64,000 nt of DNA from Mycolicibacterium grossiae (GCF_008329645.1 NZ_CP043474.1:372001-436000), one strand, 5' to 3'. Positions 52,558-62,948 are shown, numbered from the stretch's first letter. The notes: generated by a model from the sequence alone, not told the origin. Made by a program: numbers and translations.

Positions 52558-54201
52558 TCAGGCGGTGTCGCGGGCGGCCGCCCGACCGGCGGCGCGGCCG
52601 GAGAACACGCAGCCGCCGAGGAACGTGCCCTCCAGCGACCGGTAGCCGTGTACGCCGCCCCCGCCGAAACCGGCCGCCTCCCCGGCGGCGTACAGGCCCG
52701 GCAGCGCCGACCCGTCGGCCGTCAGCACCCGGGAGTCGAGGTCGGTCTCCAGCCCGCCCAACGACTTTCGCGTCAGGATGTGCAGCTTCACGGCGATCAA
52801 CGGCCCCGCCTTGGGGTCGGTCAGCCGGTGCGGCGCGACGACGCGGCTGATCCGGTCGGCGAGGTAGTTGCGCGCCCCGCGGATCGCGGTGATCTGACTG
52901 TCCTTGGTGTAGGAGTTCGCCACCTCGCGGTCACGGGCGGTGACCTCCTCGGCGACGACGGCGTAGTCGAGCGGCAGCACGTCGGGCACCGCGTTCATCT
53001 TCGCGACCAGCTCGGTCAGCGTCGTCGCACTGACGAAGTCGATGCCCTCGTCGACGAACCGCTGCACCGGTGGCGGCGCGCCTTTGCGGATGCGGCCGGC
53101 CAGGTCACGGAGGCTGCGGCCGGTCAGGTCCGGGTTCTGCTCCTGCCCGGAGAGGCCGAACTCCTTGGCGATGATGCGGGCGTTCAGCACGAACCACGTG
53201 TAGTCCTGGCCGGTCCGGGCGATGTGCTCGAGCGTGCCCAGGGTGTCGAACCCGGGGAACAGCGGCGCGGGCAGCCGCCGGCCGTGCGCGTCCAGCCACA
53301 GCGAGGACGGGCCCGGCAGGATGCGGATGCCGTGCCGCGGCCAGATCGGGTCGTAGTTGGTGATGCCCTCGGTGTAGTGCCACATGCGGTCGGCGTTGAT
53401 GAGCCGACCGCCCGCCGCCTGGCTGATGCCGAGCATCCTGCCGTCGACGTGGGCGGGCACCCCGGAGAGCAGCTGCTCGGGCACCCGGCCCATCCGCGCC
53501 GGCCAGTTCTGCCGGACGAGATCGTGATTGCCGCCGATGCCGCCGCTCGCGACGATCACCGCCTGCGCGCTGAGGTCGAAGTCCCCGACGACGGTTCGCG
53601 ACGACGCGACGCCACGCGCCACCGAGGTCGGTTCGAGGACGGCGCCACGCACGCCGGTCACGGTTCCGTCGGTCACCACCACCTCGTCGACGCGGTGCCG
53701 GTAGGCGAATCGCACACGCGGGTGGTTCCGGAGCCGGCGGGCGAAGATCTCGACGATCGCGGGGCCGGTGCCCCAGGTGATGTGGAACCGCGGCACCGAG
53801 TTGCCGTGCCCGCGGGCGCCGTAGCCGCCGCGCTCGGCCCACCCGACGAGCGCGAACGTCTGCAAGCCCCGCTCGCGGAGGTAGCTGCGCTTCTCGCCGG
53901 CGGCGAAGTCGACGTAGGCGTGCGCCCACTGCCGCGGCCAGTGATCCTCGGGCCGGTCGAAGTCGGCCGCGCCCAACCAGTCCTGCAGCGCCAGCTCGTG
54001 GCTGTCCTTGATGCCCAGCCGGCGCTGCTCGGGGCTGTCGACGAAGAACAACCCGCCGAACGACCAGTACGCCTGCGCACCGACGTTCTGCTCGTTCTCC
54101 TGGTCGACGATCAGGACCGACCGGCCACGCTCGGCCGCTTCGCAGGCGGCGACCAGACCGGCCAGCCCGGCGCCCACCACGATGACATCAACGTCCGCCA
54201 T
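52558..54201 (-). CDS. FAD-binding dehydrogenase (fumarate reductase/KstD superfamily)
   Basis: A 547-residue flavoprotein. VDVIVVGAGLAGLVAACEAAE is the FAD motif; the C-terminal FAD site is LPGLYAAGEAAGFGGGGVHGYRSLEG, typical of the fumarate reductase/3-ketosteroid dehydrogenase superfamily. It corresponds to Rv0785. Substrate unknown: a steroid or fatty compound is possible but no cholesterol genes are nearby. I use the ATG at 54201; a GTG three codons upstream is possible. It lies 24 bp after the DUF2334 stop, same strand. Confidence 0.9.
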   Translation of the reverse strand: MADVDVIVVGAGLAGLVAACEAAERGRSVLIVDQENEQNVGAQAYWSFGGLFFVDSPEQRRLGIKDSHELALQDWLGAADFDRPEDHWPRQWAHAYVDFAAGEKRSYLRERGLQTFALVGWAERGGYGARGHGNSVPRFHITWGTGPAIVEIFARRLRNHPRVRFAYRHRVDEVVVTDGTVTGVRGAVLEPTSVARGVASSRTVVGDFDLSAQAVIVASGGIGGNHDLVRQNWPARMGRVPEQLLSGVPAHVDGRMLGISQAAGGRLINADRMWHYTEGITNYDPIWPRHGIRILPGPSSLWLDAHGRRLPAPLFPGFDTLGTLEHIARTGQDYTWFVLNARIIAKEFGLSGQEQNPDLTGRSLRDLAGRIRKGAPPPVQRFVDEGIDFVSATTLTELVAKMNAVPDVLPLDYAVVAEEVTARDREVANSYTKDSQITAIRGARNYLADRISRVVAPHRLTDPKAGPLIAVKLHILTRKSLGGLETDLDSRVLTADGSALPGLYAAGEAAGFGGGGVHGYRSLEGTFLGGCVFSGRAAGRAAARDTA

Positions 54202-54225
54202 GGACGCCACGGTAGACCCCGGAGG

Positions 54226-54930
54226 TCAGGCGGCGTCTGTGAGAGCGCGCATGGGCGCCCACCGGTACACCGCGGGTGTGCAGCGGTGCACGAGCGCCAG
54301 GTCGACGGCGTCGAGGACGGCCTGCCGCGGGCCCGGCCGCTTCAGCTGGCTCGCGGCAACCGCGATGCGTACGGTGCCCGGCCGGCGGGCGGTGCGGTCG
54401 GCGGCGAGCACCAGGGTGCGGCACCACCACGGCTCGGTGAGGAAGCCCTCGCCGATGCCGAGCACGCGAGCACGCAGCGTCGACTCGCGCACCAGGTCGG
54501 TGATGCCGCTGTCACCGGCCAGCAGCCGGAAACCATTGCGGGGCAGGGCCGTGACGACGCCGTGGGACACCGTCCAGCCGGGTGCGGCGAACACCCGGGT
54601 GCGCAGCCCGAGGTGTTCCATGACCCGGTCGGCGCCCATCAGACGCAGGTTCGCCTCGTGCGCGGGCAGGCTCGCGAACTCGCCGCGGCGCTTCTTGGTC
54701 GCCGCCTCGTCGTAGCCGTGCAGCACCACCGCGTCGCCGTCGTCGCGGCGTCGGGTCAGCCAGTCGACGGCGGTCGGGTCGGCATCGAGGCGGTAGTCGC
54801 CCTTGAGGCGCGGCGCCACCAGGTAGGACACCGGGACGCGTCGCCGTTCGAGTTCGGCGCGGAAGTCCGCGACGTCGCTCAACGTGCGGTCCCTGATCCC
54901 GGAGATCGAGACGATCAGTTCTCCAGCCAC
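54226..54930 (-). CDS. DUF2334 / polysaccharide-deacetylase-like protein
   Basis: A 234-residue protein with a divergent NodB-like TIM barrel (DUF2334). ELIVSISGIRDRTLSDVADFRAELERR opens it, and HGYDEAA and FAAPGWTVSHGVVTALPRNGFRLLAG carry the usual deacetylase positions. The NodB Asp-His-His set is only partly clear, so activity cannot be assumed. Corresponds to Rv0784. Part of a minus-strand run from purC to the FAD dehydrogenase. Confidence 0.84.
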   Translation of the reverse strand: MAGELIVSISGIRDRTLSDVADFRAELERRRVPVSYLVAPRLKGDYRLDADPTAVDWLTRRRDDGDAVVLHGYDEAATKKRRGEFASLPAHEANLRLMGADRVMEHLGLRTRVFAAPGWTVSHGVVTALPRNGFRLLAGDSGITDLVRESTLRARVLGIGEGFLTEPWWCRTLVLAADRTARRPGTVRIAVAASQLKRPGPRQAVLDAVDLALVHRCTPAVYRWAPMRALTDAA

Positions 54931-55002
54931 GAACCGAGTATGGCAACGCCAGGTGTCCCCCGGGTTGCGGACACGTGGGGTTCAGTTGACGTCTTGGCCG
55001 AC

Positions 55003-55500
55003 TCAGTCCGGCAGCACGGCCTCGATGGCCTCGATCACCTCGGCGGCGTCCGGTTCGGTGCGCGGCCGGAACCGGTTGACCACCTCGCCGTCGGGGCTGA
55101 CCAGGAACTTCTCGAAGTTCCACTGCACGTCGCCGGCCTCGCCCGCGGCGTCGGGCGCCTTGGTCAGCTCCGCGAAGAGCGGGTGCCGGTCGGCGCCGTT
55201 GACGTCGGTCTTCTCCAACAGCGGGAACGTCACCCCGTAGGTGGAGGAGCAGAATTCGGCGATCTCGTCGGCCGTCCCGGGCTCCTGGCCCATGAACTGG
55301 TTGCACGGGACGCCGACGACCGTGAGTCCGCGCCCGCGGTAGTCCTCGGCCAGCTTCTCCAGGGCGGTGTACTGCGGGGTCAGCCCGCACTTGGACGCGA
55401 CGTTCACGACGAGCGTTGCGCCGGCGGCCAATTCGCTCAGCGACGTGGGCTTGCCGTCGAGTGTGTTCAGGGGGATGTCGCGGATGCCGGACGAGGTCAC
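55003..55500 (-). CDS. Glutathione peroxidase-family thiol peroxidase
   Basis: A 165-residue peroxidase. NVASKCGLTPQYTALEKL holds the active Cys38 where animal enzymes have selenocysteine; the Gln/Trp/Asn partners are in CNQFMGQEPG and WNFEKFLV. A second Cys (Cys66) and a third (Cys84, EFCSST) would allow thioredoxin-dependent recycling, as in Cys-type GPx proteins; mycobacteria lack glutathione. GTG start. It lies 47 bp after the oligopeptidase gene and 72 bp before the DUF2334 gene. Confidence 0.93.
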   Translation of the reverse strand: MTSSGIRDIPLNTLDGKPTSLSELAAGATLVVNVASKCGLTPQYTALEKLAEDYRGRGLTVVGVPCNQFMGQEPGTADEIAEFCSSTYGVTFPLLEKTDVNGADRHPLFAELTKAPDAAGEAGDVQWNFEKFLVSPDGEVVNRFRPRTEPDAAEVIEAIEAVLPD

Positions 55501-55547
55501 GCCGTCGACGCTAACACCGGTCGGCCCCGGGCGCGGCCGGTTGCGCC

Positions 55548-57695
55548 TCAGGCGGGCGACGTCCCGTCGAGGTCGCCGGTCTGCCCGCGTCCGTAGTGGT
55601 CGGGGTCGGCGGTCGCCAGAACCCACGCATACTGGAACGCCGCTTCCCGCCACCGCTCGTAGCGCCCGCTGATGCCCCCGTGACCGGCCACCATCTCCGT
55701 CTTCAGCAGCACCGGGTCGACACCGGCGTGCCGCAGCGCGGCGACCCACTTCGCGGGCTCCACGTAATACACCCGGGTGTCGTTGAGCGACGTCATCGCG
55801 AGGATCGCGGGATACCGCTTGGCCTCCACGTTCTCGTACGGTGAATAGGACTTCATGTAGTGGTAGACGTCCTCGTCGGCCAGCGGGTTGCCCCACTCGT
55901 CCCATTCGGTGACCGTCAACGGCAGCGACGGGTCGAGGATCGTCGTCAGCGCGTCCACGAACGGCACCTGCGCGAGGATCCCCGCGAACGCCTCGGGTGC
56001 CATGTTGGCCACCGCGCCCATCAGCAGACCGCCGGCGCTGCCGCCGAGGGCCACCAGATTCTCCGCGCGGGTGACCCCGTCGTCGACGAGATGGGTTGCC
56101 ACGTCGATGAAGTCGGTGAAGGTGTTCTTCTTGTTCAGCAGCTTGCCCTGCTCGTACCACGGCCTGCCGAGTTCACCGCCGCCGCGCACGTGCGCGACGG
56201 CGAACACCATGCCGCGGTCGAGCAGCGACAGCCGGGCGATCGAGAAGCGCGGGTCCTCGCAGGATTCGTAGGCGCCGTAGCCGTAGAGCAACGCCGGCGC
56301 CGGGAACGCGAGCCCGGCACGGTGGATGATCGACACCGGGATCCGGGCGCCGTCGGCCGCGACGGCCCAGTCGCGGCGCTCGACGTAGTCCTCCGGCCGG
56401 TAGTCACCGAGAACGGGCTGCTCGCGCAACAGGATTCGCTCGCCGGTCGTGAGGTCGAGGTCGTAGACGCGCAGCGGCACGACGAACGACGTCGTCGCCA
56501 CCCGCAGCCGCGGCGCCGACCAGTTCGGGTTGCCCGCCAGTCCCGAGGAGGTCAGCTCGGTGTCGAACTCGACCTCCTCCGGGCGCCCGTACTCGCCGTC
56601 GCCGACGATCGGCCACAGCTGGATCTTCGGCAGCGCCTCGCTGCGGTAGCTGACCACCAGCAGGTTCTCGAACGCGTCGACGGCGTCGAGCCGGACGTCG
56701 TCGCGGTGCTCGATGAGCGTGCGGAAGGCGGTCGGATCGCTGACCGGCGCCTCCACCAGCGTGAAGTTCTCGGCGCCGTCGTTGTGCAGGATGAGGAACC
56801 GGTCCTCGCCGCCGATCACGGCGTGTTCGGCGGAGTACTCGACCAGCTCGCGGCGCGGCAGGACCGGCGTGAACGTGGCTTCCGGGTCCGCGGCGTCGCC
56901 GTAGAGCATCTCCGAGGTGACCGAACTGCCCGCGGCGATGAACACGTACCGGTTGCTGCGCGACCGGCCGACGCCGATCCAGAAGCGCTCGTCGGGTTCG
57001 TGGTAGACCCGCTCCCCCGGCTGGCCCGCCCCGAGCCGGTGTCGCCACACCGTGTCGGGACGCCAGGCGTCGTCCACGGTGACGTAGTAGACGGTGCGGT
57101 TGTCGGCCGCCCACGTCACCCCGGCGCCGATGCCGGTGAGGGTGTCGTCGTAGACCTCGCCGGTGCGCAGGTCCTTGAACCTCAGCGTGTACCGCTCGTC
57201 GCCCGTGACGTCCACCGACCAGGCGAGCGTGTGCCCGTCGAGGCTCACCGACGCCGCGCCGAGGGAGAAGAACTCGTGGCCCTCGGCCTCGACGTTCTCG
57301 TCGAGCAGCACCTGCTCACCGGGGATCTCGGTGATCTCGTCGAAACGCGGCGGCGTCCAGTCGTCCGGGTCGGTCACCGGGCAGCGGCACTGCACGCCGT
57401 ACTGCTTGCCCTCGAAGCTGCGGCCGTAGTACCACCAGTCGCCGCGGCGGGTGGGCACCGAGAGGTCGGTCTCCTTGGTGCGGGCCTTGATCTCGTCGAA
57501 AATCTTCTGCCGCAACGGTTCCAGGGCGGCTGTCTGCGCCTCGGTGAACGCGTTCTCCGCCTCCAGGTAGGAGATCACCTCGGGGTTGGTCTTCTCCCGC
57601 AGCCACTCGTAGGGGTCGACGAAGACGTCCCCGTGGTGTTCGCGGCGGTGCTCGACGCGCTTGGCGACCGGCGGCGTGGCAGTCGACTCGGTCAC
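55548..57695 (-). CDS. ptrB: Oligopeptidase B (S9 family)
   Basis: A 715-residue serine peptidase cleaving after Arg/Lys in short peptides. The N-terminal beta-propeller spans about 75-430; the hydrolase domain holds the Ser in [12 protein letters not shown], the Asp in [15 protein letters not shown] and the His in [29 protein letters not shown] is the S9A signature. In M. tuberculosis the gene is split into ptrBa and ptrBb; here it is one intact reading frame. The GTG start overlaps the purC stop by 4 bp. Confidence 0.95.
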   Translation of the reverse strand: MTESTATPPVAKRVEHRREHHGDVFVDPYEWLREKTNPEVISYLEAENAFTEAQTAALEPLRQKIFDEIKARTKETDLSVPTRRGDWWYYGRSFEGKQYGVQCRCPVTDPDDWTPPRFDEITEIPGEQVLLDENVEAEGHEFFSLGAASVSLDGHTLAWSVDVTGDERYTLRFKDLRTGEVYDDTLTGIGAGVTWAADNRTVYYVTVDDAWRPDTVWRHRLGAGQPGERVYHEPDERFWIGVGRSRSNRYVFIAAGSSVTSEMLYGDAADPEATFTPVLPRRELVEYSAEHAVIGGEDRFLILHNDGAENFTLVEAPVSDPTAFRTLIEHRDDVRLDAVDAFENLLVVSYRSEALPKIQLWPIVGDGEYGRPEEVEFDTELTSSGLAGNPNWSAPRLRVATTSFVVPLRVYDLDLTTGERILLREQPVLGDYRPEDYVERRDWAVAADGARIPVSIIHRAGLAFPAPALLYGYGAYESCEDPRFSIARLSLLDRGMVFAVAHVRGGGELGRPWYEQGKLLNKKNTFTDFIDVATHLVDDGVTRAENLVALGGSAGGLLMGAVANMAPEAFAGILAQVPFVDALTTILDPSLPLTVTEWDEWGNPLADEDVYHYMKSYSPYENVEAKRYPAILAMTSLNDTRVYYVEPAKWVAALRHAGVDPVLLKTEMVAGHGGISGRYERWREAAFQYAWVLATADPDHYGRGQTGDLDGTSPA

Positions 57696-58582
57696 GCGGC
57701 ACCCAGCCAATCGGCGAAGGAGAGACCCGAGATGCGTTCGTAGGCCTCGACGTAGCGGGCACGGGTGGCCGCGACGATGTCCGGGGGCAGCGGCGGCGGT
57801 GGCGCCTCGCCGTGACGGTCCCAGCCGGAGTCCGGGCCGGTGAGCCAGTTGCGGACGAACTGCTTGTCGAAGCTCGGCTGCACCTCCCCCTCGGCGTAGG
57901 TGTCGGCGGGCCAGTAGCGCGACGAGTCGGGCGTGAACACCTCGTCGGCCAGCACCAGCGTGCCCGCGTCGTCGGTGCCGAACTCGAACTTGGTGTCGGC
58001 GATGATGATCCCCTTGGTCAGTGCGTGGTCGGCGGCGCGGCGGTAGACGTCGAGGGTCGCCTCGCGCAGCTGCGCCGCGCGCTCGGCGCCCACCATGTCG
58101 ACCACCCGCTCGAAGCTGATGTTCTCGTCGTGGTCGCCGAGTTCGGCCTTCGTGGCGGGGGTGAACAGCGGCTCGTCGAACTTGCTCGCCTCGGTCAGGC
58201 CGTCGGGCAGCGGGATGCCGCAGACGGCACCGGTGGCGCGGTAGTCGATGATGCCCGAGCCCGTCAGGTAGCCGCGTGCGACGCATTCGACGGGCAGCAT
58301 GTCCAGGCGGCGCACCACCAGCGCCCGGCCGAGCACCTCGGCGGGGATCCGCTCGTCGTCCGGCGGTCCGGCGAGGTGGTTCGGCACGTCGAGCAGGTCG
58401 AAGAAGAACACGCTCATCGCGGTCAGGATGCGACCCTTGTCGGGGATCTCGCTGTCGAGGACGAAGTCGAACGCCGAGATGCGATTGCTCGCCACGAACA
58501 GCAGGTGATCGGCGTCGATGCGGTAGATCTCGCGGACCTTCCCGCTGGCCACGTACTGGTAGTCGCTCAGAGCCGGGCGCAT
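57692..58582 (-). CDS. purC: SAICAR synthetase PurC
   Basis: A 296-residue ligase that joins CAIR and Asp (step 8). [10 protein letters not shown] (ATP site), [38 protein letters not shown] and [11 protein letters not shown] are all family motifs. ATG at 58582, divergent from the following membrane protein. It is coupled to ptrB, a pairing also seen in M. tuberculosis (Rv0780-Rv0782). Confidence 0.97.
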   Translation of the reverse strand: MRPALSDYQYVASGKVREIYRIDADHLLFVASNRISAFDFVLDSEIPDKGRILTAMSVFFFDLLDVPNHLAGPPDDERIPAEVLGRALVVRRLDMLPVECVARGYLTGSGIIDYRATGAVCGIPLPDGLTEASKFDEPLFTPATKAELGDHDENISFERVVDMVGAERAAQLREATLDVYRRAADHALTKGIIIADTKFEFGTDDAGTLVLADEVFTPDSSRYWPADTYAEGEVQPSFDKQFVRNWLTGPDSGWDRHGEAPPPPLPPDIVAATRARYVEAYERISGLSFADWLGAA

Positions 58583-58611
58583 CCGGCAACACTATCTGCT
58601 GGGATCGAGCC

Positions 58612-59238
58612 ATGAGTTCTCGCTACGTGCCGTACGCCACCACGCCCGGCCGCCTCCTCGTCCAGCTGCTCAGCGACGTCGTGGTCCTGCTCTGGTCGGC
58701 CGCGTGGCTGTTCGTCGGGGTGGCGGTGCACTCCGCGGTCGCGACCATCGCCGAGGTGGGCCGTCAGGTCAACGACGGCGCCAACGGCGTCGCGAACAAC
58801 CTCAGTTCGGCGGGCGACAACGCCGACGACTTCCCCTTGGTCGGCGACGCCCTCGCCAAACCCCTGCGGGCCGCCAGCGAGGCGGCGCTCGGCATCGCCG
58901 GCGCGGGGCAGAACCTCGACAGCACCGCCACCTGGCTGGCGGTCGTGCTGGCGCTCGCGGTCGCCGCGCCGCCGATCCTGTTCGTCGCGATGCCGTGGCT
59001 GTACCTGCGGGTGCGGTTCCTCCGCCGGAAGTGGACGGTCGTCACGCTGGCGGCCACCCCGGCCGGCGAGCAGCTGCTCGCGCTGCGCGCCCTCGCCAAC
59101 CGCCCGCTGCGCAAGCTCGTCGACGTCAGCATCGACCCCGTCGGCGCCTGGCGCCGCGACGACGCCATCGCCGTCCGCGGCCTCGCCAACCTCGAGCTGC
59201 GCAGCGCAGGCGTCCGCCGCCTCCCCCGCGATTCGTGA
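58612..59238 (+). CDS. Conserved membrane protein with two TM segments
   Basis: A 208-residue protein: TM1 at about 15-37 (LLVQLLSDVVVLLWSAAWLF), a 70-residue outside loop rich in Gly/Asn/Ala, TM2 at about 108-132 (WLAVVLALAVAAPPILFVAMPW), and a basic cytoplasmic end. Corresponds in place to Rv0779c. No known domain. Its stop codon lies in a palindrome. Confidence 0.86.
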   Translation: MSSRYVPYATTPGRLLVQLLSDVVVLLWSAAWLFVGVAVHSAVATIAEVGRQVNDGANGVANNLSSAGDNADDFPLVGDALAKPLRAASEAALGIAGAGQNLDSTATWLAVVLALAVAAPPILFVAMPWLYLRVRFLRRKWTVVTLAATPAGEQLLALRALANRPLRKLVDVSIDPVGAWRRDDAIAVRGLANLELRSAGVRRLPRDS

Positions 59239-59280
59239 GCGCTTTCGCTCGCTCACCGAACGTTTCCGCTCGTGAATCGC
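59228..59280. terminator. Nested inverted repeats after the membrane protein, palindrome family member
   Basis: An inner perfect hairpin, GTGAGCG (59235-59241) with CGCTCAC (59250-59256), overlaps the stop codon. An outer pair, GCGATTC (59228-59234) with GAATCGC (59274-59280), encloses it. Loop and arm sequence resemble the elements at 18020 and 60178. Likely terminator. Confidence 0.65.
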
Positions 59281-59293
59281 ACCAATTGCGTCG

Positions 59294-60210
59294 ATGGGGA
59301 ACCGCTCCCCCGCCGTCGGCGTCCAACGGAACGTGCTCGACGACTACCTCCGCCGCCACGATGGCGTCATCACGCTCGCTCAGGCGCGAGCCGCCGGGCT
59401 GAGCGATCAGGCCGTGCGACGGCGGGTGGCGGCCGGCGCTTGGCGACGCTGCAGTGCGGGCGTCTACTTCGTCGACGACCGACCCTTCACCGATGCCGCA
59501 CGCATCCGGGCTGCGGTGTGGGGCTACGGCCGTCATGCCACGGCCTGGGGACTGACGGCGGCCTGGTGGCTGCACGTGACGACCTTCGCGCCGGACGTCG
59601 TCGAAGTCACCGTCCCGCTCAGCAGTCACGGGCGGCGGCGCGTCGGCTCGCGGCTGCGGCGGCGGGACCTCGACCCCGCCGACGTGGTCGAGCACCGCGG
59701 GCTCCGGGTGACCGCCGTGCCGTTGACCGTCGTCGAGGCAGCGGTCCGTCGACGTGGCGGCGCCCAGCTGATGGACCAGGCGCTGCAGCGGCACGCAGAA
59801 CTGCCCGCCCTGTGGACCGCCCACCTCCGCAACAAGGGCCGGCACGGGTCACCCGCGGCACGTCAGCTCCTCTTCGCCGCTGACGACGGCGCACGGTCAG
59901 AGGCCGAACGATTGATGGTCCGCGTGCTCCGCGCCGCCAAGATCACCGGGTGGCGGACCAATCAACGCGTCGCCGGCTACGAGGTCGACGTACTCTTCCG
60001 CGACGCCCGAGTCGCCATCGAGGTCGACGGCTTCGCCTTTCACACCGACGCGGAGACGTTCCAACGGGACCGCACGAAGCAGAACGCCTCGCCCTGGCCG
60101 GCTACCAGGTCCTGCGCTTCACCTGGCTGGACCTCACCGAGTACCCGCAACGGGTCGTCGTGGAGGTCCGCCGCGTAATTTCTGAGCGCTCGCGTTCGCT
60201 GAGCGACTGA
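59294..60210 (+). pseudogene. AbiEi/DUF559-type protein, disrupted by a frameshift near 60085
   Basis: Two modules. Residues 10-60 (VLDDYLRRHDGVITLAQARAAG) form the winged-helix AbiEi_4-type domain of antitoxin-like proteins. From about 195 on a DUF559, Vsr-like nuclease fold appears (GYEVDVLFRDARVAIEVDGFAFHTD, with the E-V-D metal site). At about 60085 the frame is lost: the continuing family sequence ALAGYQVLRFTWLDLTEYPQRV is found in the +1-shifted frame and ends at 60210, while the original frame ends at 60178 with unrelated Ser/Pro-rich sequence. One missing base (a C in the GCCTCGCC run) explains it. This may be a true mutation or a sequencing error. No toxin gene is adjacent. Confidence 0.8.
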
Positions 60211-60224
60211 AAGCGCTCAGAAAT
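60178..60224. terminator. Perfect 13-bp inverted repeat between convergent genes, palindrome family member
   Basis: ATTTCTGAGCGCT (60178-60190) is the exact reverse complement of 60212-60224. The loop contains TTCGCTGAGCGACTG, closely matching the loop of the element at 18020. It covers the stop codons of both cyp126 (60217) and the frameshifted gene (60210) and should terminate from both sides. Confidence 0.8.
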
Positions 60225-61509
60225 CGCAGGAGAGCTCGACCACCAGGTGCCGGATACCGGTGTGCCGGTTGCTGCGGGTCCACTCGACGGGCTGCACCAG
60301 CCGCGCCGAGGAGAACCGCGTCAGCAGCTCCTCGAACAGCACGCGCAGCTCCAGCCGCGCCAGGTTGGCGCCCAGGCAGTAGTGCACGCCCTGCCCGAAA
60401 CCGAGGTGCGGGTTGGGTTTTCGCGTGATGTCGAAGACATCGGCGTCGTCGAACGCGAGGGGATCCCGGTTCGCCGAGCCCTCCCAGATCTGCACCTTGT
60501 CCCCGGCGGCGATGTCGCAGCCGCCGAGGGCGACGTCGCGGGTGGCGGTACGGCGCTTCGACGGTGACGGCGAGGTCCATCGCACCATCTCCTCGATGGC
60601 GACGGGCAGCGCGTCGAGGTCCGCCCGCACCGCCCGCAGCGCACCGGGGTTCTCGATCAGCGCCAGCAGACCGCCGGCCACCGCGTTGCGGGTGGTCTCG
60701 GCTCCGGCGCTGAACAGCAGGCTGAAGAAGAGGTACAGCTCGAGGTCCGACAACGCGGACTCACCGGTGGCGTTGGCGACGATCGACAGCATGTCGTCGG
60801 TCGGTTCGGCGCGCTTGGCCGCGATCAGCTCCTGCCCGTAGGCGTACATGCGCGCACCGGCCTCCTCGGCCGAGACGTGCCCGAGCGCCGAGACGTGCCC
60901 GACCGCCGACGCGTGCCCGGGTGCCGCGATCTGACCGACCGTCGCCGAGCGCGATCCGCCGAAGTCGAACTGCGGCTCGATCGCGCGAAACAGCCAGTGC
61001 CGCTCGGTCTCCGGCACGCCGAGCAGGATGCAGATCATCTGCATCGGCAGTTCGGCGGCGACGTCGACGAGGAAGTCGAACGGCTCCCCCGGCGTCACCG
61101 CGTCGAGCAGCGTCCGGGTGCGCGCACGCAGGTCGTCCTCGACGCGGCGGATCATCCGCGGCGTGAGCCCGGAGCTGACCAGCCGCCGAATCCGGGCGTG
61201 ACGTGGATCGTCCATCATGTTGAGCACCTGACCGGCGATCGCCAGGTCCTGCAGCAGCGTGCCGCCGAACGGCCGGGTACCGCCGGTCACCGAGGAGAAG
61301 GTCTCCGGGTCGCGCAGCACCGCGAGCGTCTCGGCGTGAGTGGCGACCGACCAGAAGCCCTCGCCGTCAGGCGTGTGCTCGGTCGGCTGGTGCCAGTACA
61401 CCGGCGCCTCGCGGCGGTGCACCGCGAACAGGTGGTGCGGGAAGCCCGACGCGAACTCGTCCAGATCGGTGAAGTCGATCTCGGCGAGTCGGCGGCCTCC
61501 CGCAGCCAT
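60217..61509 (-). CDS. cyp126: Cytochrome P450 (CYP126-type)
   Basis: A 430-residue soluble P450. Haem loop [15 protein letters not shown] with the Cys ligand; I-helix AGAETTRN (acid-alcohol type ETT); ExxR-region [10 protein letters not shown] and later [22 protein letters not shown]. It corresponds to CYP126 (Rv0778) beside purB. Its natural substrate is unknown; azole-like binders are reported for CYP126. Unusual: an insert of three hexapeptide copies ([18 protein letters not shown]) at about residues 197-214, coded by an 18-bp tandem repeat. The ATG overlaps the purB stop by 1 bp. Confidence 0.93.
   Translation of the reverse strand: MAAGGRRLAEIDFTDLDEFASGFPHHLFAVHRREAPVYWHQPTEHTPDGEGFWSVATHAETLAVLRDPETFSSVTGGTRPFGGTLLQDLAIAGQVLNMMDDPRHARIRRLVSSGLTPRMIRRVEDDLRARTRTLLDAVTPGEPFDFLVDVAAELPMQMICILLGVPETERHWLFRAIEPQFDFGGSRSATVGQIAAPGHASAVGHVSALGHVSAEEAGARMYAYGQELIAAKRAEPTDDMLSIVANATGESALSDLELYLFFSLLFSAGAETTRNAVAGGLLALIENPGALRAVRADLDALPVAIEEMVRWTSPSPSKRRTATRDVALGGCDIAAGDKVQIWEGSANRDPLAFDDADVFDITRKPNPHLGFGQGVHYCLGANLARLELRVLFEELLTRFSSARLVQPVEWTRSNRHTGIRHLVVELSCDF
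60869..60922. repeat. 18-bp tandem repeat (3 copies) inside cyp126
   Basis: Units at 60869, 60887 and 60905 share GCCGA-CGTGCCCG. They code for three GH(A/V)SA(V/L/E) hexapeptides between the F/G region and the following helix of the P450. The length is a multiple of three, so the frame is kept. Confidence 0.9.
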
Positions 61510-62933
61510 CAGAGGATGTCGCCCGAGGTGTACGCGGCCGCCTCGGGGTAGCGGCCGACGAGGTCCTCGACTGCGGCGACCACCGAATCCACCTGCGCCG
61601 CAGCCGCTCCCGTGAACGCCGCACGGTCAGCGAGCGCGGCGTCCAGAGCGGCACGATCCAACGGCAGCCGCGGATCGGCGGCCAGCCGATCGAGCAGGTC
61701 GGGTTCGCGGCCCTCCTCGCGCATGGCCAGGGCGACGGCCACGGCGTGTTCCTTGATGACCTCGTGGGCGGTCTCGCGACCGACGCCGGCGCGCACGGCG
61801 GCGATGAGGATCTTGGTGGTGGCGAGGAACGGCAGGTAGCGGTCGAGTTCCCGCTGGATCACCGCGGGATAGGCGCCGAACTCGTCGAGCACGGTCAGGA
61901 ACGTCTCGATCTGGCCGTCGACGGCGAAGAAGGCGTCGGGCAGCGCGACGCGTCGCACCACCGAGCAGAACACGTCGCCCTCGTTCCATTGCGCGCCGGC
62001 GAGTTCGGCGGCCATGGACCCGTACCCGCGCAGCACCACCTGCAGCCCGTTCACCCGCTCGCAGGAGCGGGTGTTCATCTTGTGCGGCATGGCCGACGAC
62101 CCGACCTGCCCGGGAGCGAAGCCCTCGGTAACGAGTTCGTGGCCCGCCATGAGCCGGATGGTGTGCGCGAGCGACGACGGTCCGGCACCGAACTGCACCA
62201 GGGCCGAGACCACCTCGTGGTCCAGCGAGCGCGGGTAGACCTGGCCGACGCTGGTGAACACCTCCGAGAAGCCCAGGAACTCGGCCACCCGTCGTTCCAG
62301 CTCCGCGAGCCGCGAGGTGTCGCCGTCGAAGAGGTCGAGCATGTCCTGTGCGGTGCCCATCGGCCCCTTGATGCCGCGCAGCGGGTACCGGTCGATCAGT
62401 TCGGCCAGCCGGGTCAGCGCCAGCATGGTCTCCTCGGCGGCCGAGGCGAACCGCTTGCCCAGCGTGGTGGCCTGCGCGGCGACGTTGTGCGAGCGCCCGG
62501 CCATGACGACGTCGCGGTACTCGGCCGCCCGGGCGGCCAGCCGCGCGGCGACGGCGACGCCGTGTGCGTGCACCACCTCCAGTGAGCGGCGGATCTGCAG
62601 CTGCTCGACGTTCTCGGTGAGGTCGCGGCTCGTCATGCCCTTGTGCACGTGCTCGTGGCCGGCGAGGGCGTTGAACTCCTCGATGCGGGCCTTCACGTCG
62701 TGCCGCGTCACGCGCTCGCGGGCGGCGATGGAGGCCAGGTCGACGGTCTCGAGCACCCGCTCGTAGTCGGCGACCACGCCGTCGGGCACCGGTACGCCCA
62801 GCTCGGACTGCGCGCGCAGCACCGCCAGCCACAGCCGTCGCTCGGCGACGATCTTCGCCTCGGGCGACCAGATCGCGCGCATCTCCTCGCTGGCGTAGCG
62901 GTTGGCCAGGACGTTCGGGATGGTCACGGACAC
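61509..62933 (-). CDS. purB: Adenylosuccinate lyase PurB
   Basis: A 474-residue lyase acting twice in purine synthesis (SAICAR to AICAR; adenylosuccinate to AMP). The superfamily signature is [20 protein letters not shown] with the catalytic Ser in the flexible loop; [19 protein letters not shown] and [20 protein letters not shown] (His) are further active-site blocks. [26 protein letters not shown] is the usual start. GTG at 62933 or 62927. It lies 15 bp after the stop of the upstream permease and overlaps cyp126. Confidence 0.96.
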   Translation of the reverse strand: MSVTIPNVLANRYASEEMRAIWSPEAKIVAERRLWLAVLRAQSELGVPVPDGVVADYERVLETVDLASIAARERVTRHDVKARIEEFNALAGHEHVHKGMTSRDLTENVEQLQIRRSLEVVHAHGVAVAARLAARAAEYRDVVMAGRSHNVAAQATTLGKRFASAAEETMLALTRLAELIDRYPLRGIKGPMGTAQDMLDLFDGDTSRLAELERRVAEFLGFSEVFTSVGQVYPRSLDHEVVSALVQFGAGPSSLAHTIRLMAGHELVTEGFAPGQVGSSAMPHKMNTRSCERVNGLQVVLRGYGSMAAELAGAQWNEGDVFCSVVRRVALPDAFFAVDGQIETFLTVLDEFGAYPAVIQRELDRYLPFLATTKILIAAVRAGVGRETAHEVIKEHAVAVALAMREEGREPDLLDRLAADPRLPLDRAALDAALADRAAFTGAAAAQVDSVVAAVEDLVGRYPEAAAYTSGDIL

Positions 62934-62948
62934 ACAGCTTACGACGGG

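Noticed and set aside
59294..60178. AbiE-type toxin-antitoxin pair
   Set aside because: Only the AbiEi-like winged helix is present, fused to DUF559; there is no nucleotidyltransferase toxin gene next to it, and the next gene is a P450 on the other strand.
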